NCBI GenBank assembly: GCA_021397835.1
Contig: JAJFZO010000094.1
Span: forward strand, 7,292,001 to 7,356,000
Length of the DNA: 64,000 bases
Direction of reading: 5' to 3'
Source of the DNA: Moringa oleifera
Lineage: Eukaryota; Streptophyta; Magnoliopsida; Brassicales; Moringaceae
Of this stretch, positions 1 through 11,770 are shown piece after piece. Under the pieces are notes generated by a model. That model had not been told where the DNA came from. It did no database searches and worked only from the letters and a program-made list of their open reading frames with translations. Position 1 is the first letter of the stretch, and the number at the start of each line of letters is the position of its first letter. The translations under genes and the position numbers were made by a program.

Positions 1-365
1 ACACTATATGCCAACTGAAATGATTATACAAAGCACAATCACTAGAAGCTTTGTTTTCTTAATGAAAAGCCCTGCTCAGGGACTCTTCCATGCCTATTCC
101 TAATTAGCAGCAAAAGAAAAAGGGCTTTTTTTATTCTGCCTGAGAGTCGATTTGTGGAGAAATAATTTAACCTAAGAAAGTCAGAAAGACATTTTAGAGA
201 TGATTAAGTCCATGTAGTTAGTGATATTCTAAGCCGTGGCCTTAGGTGTGCAGCTGCACGTCATGCACACAAGATCAAATATGTTCATCAACCAAACTAT
301 AGACACATGCAGGACTGGATCAAGACCGTTCATCGTCAAAACCATACCCTCGACCATCATCTTTC

Positions 366-664
366 CTAAAATCCACGGAAACAGAATCTCTGAGTCTAAC
401 AGAATTAACAAATCAGCCATAAAAGATGGCCTCTCTTTTCTTTTCCAAATTCTAAGAAACGGAAAGAAACTTGAAGAGAGGACTGAGATTTAAGCGAGCA
501 GTCTAGTCCTAAAACAATGATTAGTAAGTAAGTAAAATTAATTGAAAGATAGAAAAATCGCTCACATGGAGCTGCCGGGTAAAACTTGATGATGAGCCTG
601 AAAGTGAACTCCTGGAAGAAGCAAAAGCTTTGATCGCTTCGGTAGCAGCACGCTTCACAGCCAT
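366..664 (-). CDS. Small two-exon gene, possible 42-aa protein, function unknown
   Basis: Exon 1 (566-664) begins at an ATG and encodes 33 residues rich in Ala, Ser and Arg, starting MAVKRAATEA and ending FTRQLH. It stops at a clean GTGAGC donor. A T-rich tract and TTAG acceptor precede a second exon (366-395) that adds nine residues and a TAG. A TATATAAA box lies about 60 bases upstream of the ATG, as expected for a short leader, so a transcription unit is likely. The N-terminus looks like a short mitochondrial or plastid presequence (basic, hydroxylated, no acidic run), which is inference. I do not recognise the family. The second exon could be joined differently: another frame of the same stretch reads a charged peptide. 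The true protein may therefore be longer or may use further exons toward position 1. Confidence 0.4.
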
Positions 665-721
665 TTCTCAACTCTGAGGAGAATTTCAGGGAGAGATTTT
701 GCTAATCCTTGATGACAATAC

Positions 722-729
722 TTTATATA
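722..729 (-). promoter_or_regulatory. TATA box of the small minus-strand gene
   Basis: On the minus strand this reads TATATAAA. It sits 58 bases upstream of the ATG at 664, the right distance for a core promoter with a short leader. Confidence 0.6.
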
Positions 730-2535
730 GGCAAACCCAGTACTACAGTACAGTAACCAAACTAGAAAAAGTCTTTAGGCATTTGATTTTTAATCATATC
801 CAGACACTATAATTAGTCAGCAATAGAGCAAAATAATTATCTTTTTTCTTTTTATAAAAAAAATGCAACGCTGTTCTTTGCTTCTGTGTCAGAGAGCTGG
901 AGTGTTTGTATTTGATTTTCTCTTTTTGATTTGTTTGGTTGGTCTCCCCATGTGATGTGATGGGACCGTTACACGCCTAGGAACCGTTGGATGGCCCTGG
1001 GGTTTTGCCTTAAAAGATTATCCAACGGTGTGCATTAACCATCTGTTTGTCTTAAAACGTGGCATTATCTTTTGAGAAGCTGGTCGCAAATTTTGTTCGT
1101 GGTTTGTCTTATTCTTATAATTGGGTAAAACATGCCCAGCTTCTGCAAAATATTGTACCAATAGTGATTTTATAATAATATAAAAATATACATTTATATT
1201 CAGCCATTCGGGGTTCTTTGGTGATTTTAATTTTTCAATTGATTTAAAATTGAGCATTTTTAAAATAAAATAAAATAATTATTAATCAAATTTTAAAATA
1301 TATTATATAAATTTTTAATATTTACTTTATATTATCATCAAATTTTTATATTTAAAAATAATAAATTAAATTTTTATTTAATATTTTATTTAAATTAAAT
1401 TTTATCTTAAATTAATATGAAAAATTAAATATATGATAGTGATTGAAATGACTCAAAAATAATTTAAATAAATTATGTATTTTATTTTTAGTTTATCTCT
1501 TATTTTGAATAATTTTTTATTTGATATTTATTTTTATGAATTTTTTTAAATTTTATAAGTATAAATTTTAAAAAATATATTTGGTACTTTTAATATTTTA
1601 AATTTTTTATGATAACTTAAATGTTTTTTATATATGAGAATTTTTAAATAAAAATATATTGTATAAAATAGTTAATTTAAATATTATTAATTTTTAAATT
1701 TTTAATTAAATTTAATTTAATAGGCCATTACTTTTTAAATATAAATATTTAATTAATAATATGAAACAAGTATTAGAGTTTTATATGAGTTTTATTCTAA
1801 TTCTATTATCCTCACTTACAGTTTTGTGCATCTTCAATTTTGATGCACAAAGCAAAAGGGTATTACGAAACTTGGTTCAATATCCACATTGGCATTCAAT
1901 TTTATAACGTGTTGATTTATTATTTTGCAAGTATTTTTTCATATTTAATTTATTTATTGCATAATTTAAGGACTGTTGGTACAAAGATTAAAAAAAATGT
2001 TCGCATATAATCATGTTTAGTAAAAATATGATGTCACATGAAAGTTTGTTTTCATAGTGATTCATACAATTATTTAAAATCATTGATATAGATATTAGAC
2101 TTCCTAATATTGCACAGCTCTTAAACTATAACAATAATAATAATAATAATAATAATAATTAGTATTACTATAATTGTAATTATAATAATAATTATTATTG
2201 TTGAAAGAAGGAAGATTAACAGGAGTCATAATGGACAAGTCCTTTGACAATTGAAAGAGGGAAGCTTAACAGGACGAGTCATGTCTGGGGAAGGAGGCAT
2301 CTGGTTCTTGTGGCCCACCTAAACCACCGAGATACAAGACATTATCTTTTCAGGCTTAGATAATAACGCCATGAGAATGTGGCCCATTCGATTTTCGACT
2401 CGATCCAGCCCATTTGACAATGAAATTCGCGCTTGCAGTTGCCAGAGGGAAGTTGTGAGAACCGAGTTGTCAACTCGGTCGGAGCTAAAAAGGGGCAGAA
2501 AGGAGTTGCTTAGCAGTGGCAGAGGGAGTGAAGTG
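730..2535. other. AT-rich intergenic region and ERA1 upstream region
   Basis: This holds no gene that I can support. From about 1260 to 1790 the DNA is almost entirely A and T, with many short ATTTA/TAAAT runs and stops in all frames. An (AAT)n microsatellite lies at about 2132-2159. Sequence complexity rises after 2220 toward the farnesyltransferase gene. No terminal repeats were seen around the AT-rich core, so I cannot call it a transposon. Confidence 0.6.
2132..2159. repeat. (AAT)n microsatellite
   Basis: About nine uninterrupted AAT units upstream of ERA1. It is followed by further TAATAATAATT-like sequence. Confidence 0.9.
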
Positions 2536-5500
2536 ATGGAAGCGCCGACGAGTTTGACAGTGTCTCAACGGGAGCAGATACTGGTTCAGGATCGGGTTTA
2601 CGAGATCTATAATATCTTCTCCAGCATTCCTCCTAACTGCCAAAATTTCATGTGAGAAAGCCCCGTTGTAATTTTCTTTTGCAGTTTTTTCATAGAAATA
2701 ATACTAACATTTCTACTTGGAATAGTTCTGATGCTTGTCTATTGATTGTATTTTATATCGGTTAATTATTATTTCTTTCACAAAATCGTTTGTTCAGGTT
2801 GGAGCTTCAACGTGATAACCACATGGAGTTCCTCGTTAAAGGTTTAAAGAAACTCGGTCCATCCTTTGCAGTATTGGATGCTAAGTATGTATCTAACCAA
2901 GCTTAAACAGGTTCTGTATTTGTTATTTTCATTGGAATTTGAAATTAGTACGTTGCTTGTGGTGTTTGATTTCAAGTGTTTGTTTTAGCCAATACATTTT
3001 GCAAGCTGAAGTCACAGTTAATTCATCAATTAGTTCTTGTATACATGGACTTCAACTTGAGAACTACATGCAGTTTGGCGTCAATTTTGAGATTAGTGAT
3101 ATCAAGTGGCTCCACTCTGCATAATTTATGTTAGAAGTTTCTCTAATTTGCATTCCTCTTGTCGTAGGATCTGCAATTTATATTTTGGTGGTGGAAGTGT
3201 GTGCTAATTTGAAGGCTAAGCGGGACCAATCATATAAAAATGGAGTCATGAAATTGTTAATTTGCTTTGGCAATCCTTTCTTGCACATCATGCATTTTAA
3301 TGGAAAATTTGTGTTAGTTGCTGTGAAGAAGTTGTCTTCCTCTAATATTTAAAAATGGCAAAGAAATTAGTGGTTATTGAAGGTGGAAATCTATAATCTG
3401 TCTTTGAAGATCAGGTGCTTTGATTAGGTGGTAATGCAAACATTAAGATCCTCAAAGGGAAAAGGAGAGTTCATTTTTAATTTCTTGTTTATATCAATGG
3501 CTTTATTCCATCGACCAATGAAATCGGAAAGCCCATTAAAACAGGATTTAGCGTGACATGCGAGGTAGAATATGCATGCATGTGTATACTTCCATATGCA
3601 GAAAATGAGTAGCATACTAAGAACGTTATTTTATTTTATTTTTTTGTTGACAACGTTCTTTACCCAGTCGACCTTGGATTTGCTACTGGATCCTTCATTC
3701 AATTGCTTTGTTGGGGGAATTTGTTGATGAAGAGTTGGAAACTAATGCAATTGACTTTCTTACTTGTTGTCAGGTAGTATTTTTATTTGCTTTTATTAAG
3801 GCAGTTGATACATATCTTTCTTGATTTTGACATGCAAACAAGAGTTCTTGACTTTTTTAATTTTAAGTCCTTTCTTTTTTCCTTTCATTTTACTTGCAGG
3901 ATCCAAATGGTGGGTATGGTGGTGGACCTGGCCAGGTAAGTACATGTTTCTCCTTTGTACAAAACAATTTGGTGCTGATAACATATTACTTTCCTGGATG
4001 CTCAATAATATTTGCAGTAACCTGACTTGAACTGATTATTTTTTAGCTTCAAACTATAAAAACTTCTCTTCGTTCCTTGACTGAGGTTGGTCGCTTACCA
4101 TCCACTAACTGTAATGCATCATATGAAAGAGGACTGAATTATCTTATCATAAATTGTAGAATAAATAGATGTTTTCTGTTTTTCATGAACTTGAACATCT
4201 ATATACATGTGTTTACTGGGAGAAGGAATTGAATTAGTAGTTACACTTTCGATTTGAACTTTCTATTTTTTGTTGCATCTGAGGGATTGTAGTTTCTGTC
4301 ATGAAATCAGTGTTTGAATGTTGTTTGTAACTATTCTGGAGTGTGGTCTGTTACATTCTTTGTTTGGCAAGGACTCTTGTAGCTTTTTCCTCGAGAAAAC
4401 TTGCATGATTTCATATTTTTTTCTTCTATGCCATAGGAAGTGAGGCCTTTTTGTTTTCTTGTTAAGATCTTTTGATTGTTTAATTATGTCTTGTCTATTT
4501 ATAACGAACAGTTTTCCTGTTAGATGCCTCATCTTGCAACAACTTATGCTGCAGTAAATGCACTTGTTACTTTGGGTAGTGAGAAATCATTGTCATCAAT
4601 TAATAGGTGGGATCCTTTTATCCTTGTTTGGAATGGCTCACTTAGATTGCAGTGGTATACTTTTGAGTCTTATAAAAGAGATTTGAAATGACTTTTGAAA
4701 TCTTTTTCAGAGATAAACTCTATGATTTTTTGCGGCGAATGAAGGATACTAGTGGAGCTTTCGGGTGTGGCTCTTCTCTTTTGTAGTTGAATTGAGGAAC
4801 AAACTTCACTTAGATGTCATCAATTTTACTTGTTAAGTATTTTAACTTCTATGCAGAAAAATAAGCTCTTACCAGTTATTCCATTTTAGCAGTTTTAATG
4901 TTACTAGCTGTTGGCCCACTCAAAATTGTGGTCCCATAACTTCCCCTCTTGGATTCCATCTTCTTTCTTCCATCCCTTTCTTGCTTTCTCCATCTTAACA
5001 GTTCAAGATTCAAATTATATGATAATCAAAACAATTTGTGGCTCAAAAAGATTTTGAGTGAGCCCCATAATAGGTGCTGTGACATGCAACTTGATGCTTA
5101 TTTATTGGTTTTTTTTTCTTTGCAATGTGTGTAAAATATGATCTCAAGGAATCTTTGTTCACCTGTTAAACATCATCGAATGCTTTCTTTCAGGATGCAT
5201 GATGCAGGAGAAATTGATGTCCGAGCATGTTATACTGCCATTTCAGTAAGTTAGCTAGCCATTTCTCTTTCTCTTTCTCTCTTTGTCTCCCTCCCCTTCT
5301 CTCAGCATCCCTCCACTGAAGCGTACATGATACTCAGGCAAACATTTTTTACTCCTAATGCCACCTCAATATACAACATGGCATGTCAGACTTGAATATC
5401 ATATCAGATAAGACTGTTGAAGTTTGATGCAGCTATTGAAGTACTCTCTTCTAGAAGGTTTATATAAAGAACAGGAGGAGACAGTATGCCTCATCTTCTA

Positions 5501-8500
5501 TGGTGCAGTTGGTCTAGACAGCTTTGGGAGAGAGCTCTAGCTACATTGGGTTCGCTTTGGGCAGTTATGGGCTGTGTATGGGAGGGGTTGAAAGTGTGGA
5601 CAGGATTGAGATTTGCTAAGGAGAGAAGGAAGATAATTAGAATGATACCTTTATTGATTTTTGGGACAATGTGGTGCAAAATGATAGAAGGGTCTTTTGA
5701 GGGGATTGAGATGGCAGTAGACGTAGTTAGGGATTACTGGTTAAACATGCTAAAACTTTGGGTATCTAGTGCTTATTTTGTAAGCCAGTAGGATGGCAGA
5801 TTTCATAGAAATCCTGACCCCTAAAAAATAACTATACTTGTAAAGGGTTGCTTCTCTTGGTGCTATGCAAATGATAAATATATACATATTATTCTTGATA
5901 GAAACAAAAGTGTTATTATCATTGAAAACATCTTTTCTACTGAAATCCTATCGCAAATCCTTCTTTTTTATCAGAAACACAGTTGCATATGTTCTATATA
6001 TTTAGCACGAAGGGGGTGACATCCATATACAAGTATGATTAACTAGTTAGATAAAATAAGATCCAAGAACTGTATAAGCTTACCCGATTTACACCATAAT
6101 CCTATCGCAAGTCCTTATTCTTGAGTAATTTTCAGCCTTTCCTAAAAATCATAATTTTCTTTATCTTAACCTCGTATGGCCCAGGTAGTCGGGTTGATGG
6201 AATCAATTCTAAATCAGCAGTCACTCCATTTTGTTGCAAGTAGTTTGTCACCCACCAAGAAACTGCTTTTGGTGGTAATAACATTATGGAGCCATATGTC
6301 CAAAATCATTTTGGTGCTTTGTCTATTTTTGGCCCCACTCTTTGCATCTCTTGCAACCATGGCTTAATTATCTTGCTTGAGAAAGGGCAACTGTAACATT
6401 CATACTAGCTGAAGGTATGCAGAGTACCAATTATCTCAATTTTTAGAGGAAACACCATCCTTAGCTCCCTCATTTGTTGCATTTGGATGTAAGTTATATG
6501 GTTGTCTTTTTTGTAAGGTGTTTTGAACATTTTACCTTTTACATGTGATAACTTCTACGTTCTTGTCCTAAGCAGGTTGCAAGTATGCTCAACATGTTGG
6601 ATCTTGAACTTGTTCAGAATCTTGGAAATTACATAGTAAGGTTGGCTCAAGTGGCATTTAACTTTGACTATGGTGTTAGGAGATGGCAATTCAGCAATCT
6701 TTTTGTCAATCTTGGATGTGTGCTACCTTTAAATTGTTGTTGTTCCTTGCTTTTCCTATTTGTTAGCTGCTAAAAGCTCTTTGGTGGTGTTCCATGTTTA
6801 AAAACTATTAAAACACCATACAGGTGGCTGTAAGGTTGGAAAGTGGACAACTAAATACATCAGGTTCTTTATTGATGAAGAGACGTCGGACCTATCATTG
6901 CTGGTTGGCATGTGAGTTAATAGCTGAGTATGAATCCCCGAGAGCTCTCAAGATAAATAGGATTAATATAGTGCACACAGATTGGAGAGATCTATTGATT
7001 GTATAGATGAGACCTAGATAGTGGAAAGAAAGGATGTTAGAATTTCTGTTGATTACTTCAGAAATAGCAATCAGGTGTTTTTAAAGCTGTCATCAGCAGA
7101 TGGAGAGGGAGGACTTGGGAGTTAATTCATGTTGCAATTGCATTGGTAATTATTTTTGCCTCAGGGTTTGGATGGGGGTAGCGTTCATTTTAAATGGTCT
7201 TTCAAAGCTCTTAACTATGCTAAAATTACTTTTCAGATTCATGTCTCTGTTAGCTTGCGTTCAAAGTGAAACATGCACTGCATAGAGATTAACTTAGTAC
7301 CATGAAATTAGATACTTGAATTCTGTCTCAAGGTGTGATACACTGGATTACTAGAATTCTATCTTGATGTTTGTTGCCTGATCTATACAATTAAGTAACG
7401 TTTTAGCTTGCTGCGTCTCTGTGTAGCTGTCAGACATATGAGGGTGGCATTGCTGGGGAACCTGGTTCTGAAGCTCATGGTGGGTAAGTTTCGGCCAAAA
7501 TACTTTCTTTCAATTTGGTTTATCTGTTTCAAATTTATAAATTTTCTATTTACCTCTGCAATGGGCTTCCTTTCTTATTCTCTCATGCTGTCTTATGTAT
7601 ACGCATATCTTGATGTCACACTCTTCCTTGGCAAAGGCCCTTACAGATTAGATAATTTGTGCAATAGGTACACTTTCTGTGGTTTGGCTAGTATGATTCT
7701 GATCAATGAGGTCAATCGTTTGGATTTGGCTTCTTTAGTGGTAAGACAGTGTTACTCCTCTTTGGTGATTCATTATTTGGTTTATTAATACATGCATACA
7801 TACAACATACGTGTGTACGTACACGTGCGTGTGTGTGATATGAACATGTTTGCTGAAATGTTTCCATAGGATTGGGTTGTATCTCGACAAGGAGTGGAAC
7901 TGGGATTTCAAGGGAGGGCAAATAAATTGGTTGATGGTTGCTACTCTTTCTGGCAGGTTAATTCTGATCTTTCCCTTCTAATTAGTGTCTCTTATGAGTA
8001 ATAGGTGATTATAACTGACAAAGTGACCAGGGAGGTGCATTCGTGTTATTGCAAAGATTGAATTCAGTTATCAGCGGACAATTGGGTTTATCGGTTGTGG
8101 GAGAAGGAGAATGGTGTCTGGATAGCCCACAATCTAATTCATCATCAGATATATCAGAGATAGAAGAAGAGGAAGAAGAAGAAGAAGAAGAGAAAAAGGA
8201 AGAAAAAGGTCTTGATAATCCATGTGATAATAATTTGTTTCATATGTTATACTAGGCGAATCTCTGTTGTTGGATGCTCTGTCATCAAGGGAAAACTGTT
8301 TAATACTCATTATTGCTGCTTTGCAGGTCCAGGGAGTACTTGCTGTAGACTTGATGCTTGTCATGTTGATTGTACTTCTACTCAGGGCCATGCAAAAATT
8401 AGACCTCTTTTCGACAGCCTGGCTTTGCAGAAATACTTACTGTTATGCTCACAGGTTCAAATTTTAGACGAAGGCAGTTATAGATTGTGCTCACATGATG

Positions 8501-8840
8501 CCTAATTTACTAATATTTCTTGGCTTTGTTTAAGAAGGCCAAATATCTATTCAGTTTGTTGGAGCTGCTAGGTTTACATTCTGTGGTATTGTTACGGTTG
8601 CAGGACCAAGAGGGGGGGTTCAGAGACAAACCCGGAAAGTACAGAGACTTCTATCATACATGTTACTGTCTAAGTGGCCTCTCAGTGTGCCAATATAGCT
8701 GGTCTACAGATGATAACTCTCCGCCCTTGCCTAAAGCTGTCTTGGGTCCGTATTCCAATCTGGTGGAACCTGTCCATCCCCTTTACAACGTTGTTTTAGC
8801 CCGGTACCAAGAAGCCCGTCAGTTCTTCTCAAGTTCATAA
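2536..8840 (+). CDS. FTB: Protein farnesyltransferase subunit beta (ERA1 type)
   Basis: Catalytic beta subunit of CaaX farnesyltransferase. It pairs with the shared alpha subunit and attaches farnesyl to C-terminal CaaX cysteines. In Arabidopsis its loss (era1) causes abscisic-acid hypersensitivity. The 14 exons are 2536-2651, 2798-2884, 3668-3773, 3900-3935, 4524-4606, 4711-4764, 5194-5245, 6576-6640, 7427-7483, 7668-7740, 7870-7956, 8031-8208, 8327-8454 and 8604-8840. Together they give 452 residues in one open frame. Family motifs include NRPWICYWILHS, DVRACYTAIS, CQTYEGG and DFYHTCYCLSGLS. Zinc ligands are Asp265 and Cys267 (VDGCY) and His392 (FYHTC). A plant-type insertion at about 285-350 contains ten consecutive Glu. 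For exon 8 I chose the AAG/GTTGGC donor over the nearer ATA/GTAAGG because it gives YIVSCQTY, matching the family. An in-frame ATG at 2371 could add 55 residues, and the Arabidopsis protein is known with such an extension. Confidence 0.96.
5486..5791 (+). mobile_element. LINE (non-LTR retrotransposon) fragment in ERA1 intron 7
   Basis: An open stretch of about 100 codons on the host gene's sense strand resembles the C-terminal end of plant LINE reverse-transcriptase proteins, downstream of the polymerase. It has the HLLxxCSWSRQLWE pattern of the zinc-knuckle region, then a W-rich stretch (LIFGTMW) and a FEGIE motif. Only this tail is present and no polymerase core is visible. It lies in the longest ERA1 intron (5246-6575) and so does not interrupt coding sequence. 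Family assignment is from memory of the pattern. Confidence 0.65.
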
Positions 8841-9528
8841 GCAAAATCATTTGCTTTGGAAGTGACTCTAGCTCATAAGCAGAATCTTCTCCTTTTATAA
8901 GGAGGTGAAATTTAGATTGATTTGTTGTATGCTTACTGTATTAATTACACATACTGTAGTTTTCCCTTGCTAAAGCTCCTAAATGGGTCCTTCCCATAAA
9001 CTGGCTGTCTATTTATGCATCCAGTCAGTTCTTTGATAATCTGGCCTTCCCAATCTGTGGCTGTTTACATGATAGATACTAATATATACAAAGTACCACT
9101 GTATGATTGAAGCAGAAAATACATAGTAGCCAATGATGTCTCATACTAGTGTTCCAATCAATTGTGGACAAACATGTATTGACGAGGACAAGGGAAACTC
9201 ACAACACCACTTCCGACTAAAATAATGTTTTGAAAGTCCAACCTAACCTTAAATCCAGAGATGTCTCACTTCCTCTCTCTCAAAGGATGCAAGTGGCCCG
9301 TTTTCGTATAGGCAAGAATATATTCCGTATTTGGGGAAGTTCAGGCAAGTTGGTCCTTGGCAATGTCATTTGATCTTCACTCTGCGAGTCGTCTTGAAGT
9401 TTCTGTTTTGGGCCAAAGTTTTTGAGGTTGAAACCTTTTCAACCCCCTGCTCTAGCTTCTGTAAAAACTTACCTCGTTTTCGTCGCTGTAAAGATTGAAC
9501 CGTGAACTCAAACCCAACCGGCAGCAAA
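8841..9528. other. Intergenic, ERA1 3' end to CASP-like gene
   Basis: Ordinary sequence holding the ERA1 3' untranslated region and the promoter and leader of the next gene. I saw no ORF or repeat worth reporting. Confidence 0.5.
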
Positions 9529-11770
9529 ATGAAAGAAGAAGAAAGAAGGCAACAACAGCACCGGCAACAAGAAAAAGAAGAACAAGAAGAAGATGAAGAA
9601 AAATACCAGTCACCAGCACCCGTTATTGACTCACCACCACTATCATCACCATCCACTGTGCACTCACCACCACTATCACCAGCCTGCACTGTGCACTCAC
9701 CACCATCCACTGAGAACCCACCACCGCCCACGTTGCACTCACCACCAGTATCGCCTCCACGGTCACCACCACCCACTAAGCACTCACCACCGTCTACTAG
9801 GCACCTGCCACCACCCACTATGCACTCACCACCCCTTTCGCCACTACGGTCTCCACCTCCCAATACGAACTCACCACCGTTCGCTGGGCACCCGCCACTA
9901 CCAACTATGCACTCACCACCACCGTCGCCACCGGAGTCACCACCACCCACTAGGCACCCACCACCACCAACTAGACAACCGCCACCACTCACTTGGCACT
10001 CGCCACCACGTATCGTTCTCTCACCGCCACCCGTGGCCAATCACAACGACCTCAAGCCCCAATCATCACCACCATTAGATTCCCCACCAAACTCGGACTC
10101 TGTCTCCTCTGGTCACGCCTCTCCCAATCACGTCTCCTCCCTACCTGAGCACCGGCCACCTCCCGTCAAATCCCCGTCTCCAGCAACGACGACCAAGGTG
10201 GAGCCCACAGTGGCAGATGGTTCCACTAGAGGCGCTGAAGAGGGAAAAGTTGGTAGTGGTGGGAGGAGATTGAGGCCTAATCTGTCGATACTGAAGAGAG
10301 CTAAGAGAGAGAGTATGGTAAAGAGGGCTTTACTTGGGTTCAGGATTTGCGGCTTCGTGTTTTGCTTGGTCTCCTTCTCGGTCTTAGCCGCTGATCGGAA
10401 TCAGGGTTGGGCTCTTGACTCCTTCCATCGATACAAGGAATTCAGGTTTGTTTGAATTTCATTTGCTTCCCGTTCAACATATTCCGTATATGTTAATTAT
10501 GCTTATATCTTTTAAACCTAGTATTATTTGAGTTAGATCAAGCGTTTAGATTCAAATTTTTGACCTCACCGAGTTCCTAATCTTAGCAAGCACTAGTGAA
10601 ATCTATTGGTTTAATGACTGTAATAATTTTGGCAGGTACTGTATGGCAGTAAATGTGATAGGGTTTGTATATTCAGGTCTTCAGATTTCTGATCTAGCCT
10701 ACCAATTGAGTACCAGCAAACAGAGATCCCAGAACCTCATTCGCCATTACTTGGATTTTGCAACTGATCAGGTACACTCTGTTAGAAAGTGGAGATTCTT
10801 CACTTTTCAAGCTGATTATCATATTCACACCTAACTAGGCCCCTGTTTAGTTTCGGTTGGCAATATAATTCTGATGATTTTCAGGACCACAGCCTGTGTA
10901 AATGATGTGTAAGGCAATAGTGCGGTATCGATTAGTCACTAATTTTTGTGAAAGTGTTGTAAAGCTAATGAATACTTAATATTCTGTGGACATTGTTTCA
11001 CACAGAATTGGCTAGGTTAGAATATTTTTGACCTTTTAGTTCTTGGACAACTTTTGCTCACCTTTTTTCATCCTTTTCTCCATAATGATTCTACCTTTAC
11101 CTTCTAAATCTGTTCCCTGTTTGTTCTAGTGCCTTGTGAAAATTGATTCTTTAAAAAGCAAAGACTTTGAGATGGCTAGATGTTGCTTTCCAGTTTCAAA
11201 ATGCTTAATATGCAAGCGAAATTGATGAATTGAAAGGGCATAAAGAAAACAGAAGCGAGAATATTAGAACTGTCACTGGAAAAAGCTGATGGACATCACA
11301 AGAGGTTAGAGATAGCGGCATAGTGGTTTTTTGACTTAATTCCATTAAACTGTTGGTGCACATCTCTTTTTCAATTTATTACTCTTGAATTTGCATCATT
11401 TGGTGAGTTTCCCTTCAATGTGGGCTGTAAGATATTCCAGCTGCAAAATTAATCATGCCAATTTAGACTGGGGAGCTGAATTGAGGCTCCCCTGCAGAGA
11501 GGCAGATGACAGCTGTGAGGTCTGTGTTATACTGTCCAATGAGTCCATTGTTGATCTTCTTGTTTGACATGGCAGATGTTGACTTATCTTCTCATGTCGG
11601 CATCTACTTCGGCCGCTGTCAGAGTTGATGATTGGCTATCAAACTGGGGCAGTGATAAGTTCCCACTGATGGCAAAAGCATCTGTGTCATTGTCCTTCCT
11701 GGCTTTTGTGGCCTTAGCATTTTGCTCACTCATATCTGGTTATGCTCTTTGTATTCTCAAATCGATGTAG
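9529..11770 (+). CDS. CASP-like protein, CASPL4A type, with long proline-rich N-terminus
   Basis: Four-pass plasma-membrane protein of the CASP/CASPL family (DUF588, MARVEL-related). True CASPs organise the Casparian strip, while most CASPLs have no assigned role. Exons 9529-10445, 10636-10771 and 11576-11770 give 415 residues. Residues 1 to about 240 are a cytosolic low-complexity region with many HSPP and SPPP motifs. TM1 spans about 268-287 and contains the conserved Arg272 (GFRICGF). TM2 follows in exon 2 ([14 protein letters not shown]). TM3 has the [13 protein letters not shown] motif with the conserved Asp. TM4 is near the C-terminus. The proline-rich tail is typical of group 4A, though this one is long. 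The first real ATG is at 9529; an upstream in-frame GTG is not a plant start. The CAC/CCA repeats also create long spurious ORFs in other frames. Confidence 0.9.

Noticed and set aside
7427..7483. Alternative ERA1 exon 9 starting at the earlier acceptor near 7406
   Set aside because: It stays in frame with the nearer exon 8 donor but inserts extra residues before CQTYEGG. The chosen pair gives the family sequence.
9366..10040. Long minus-strand ORF, glycine-rich, 224 codons
   Set aside because: It is the reverse complement of the proline-rich repeat of the CASP-like gene, where CCA/ACC repeats read as glycine. It has no promoter or family.
9593..10078. Plus-strand histidine-rich ORF, 161 codons
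   Set aside because: Shifted-frame reading of the same CAC-rich repeat. The host frame continues into conserved transmembrane segments and this one does not.
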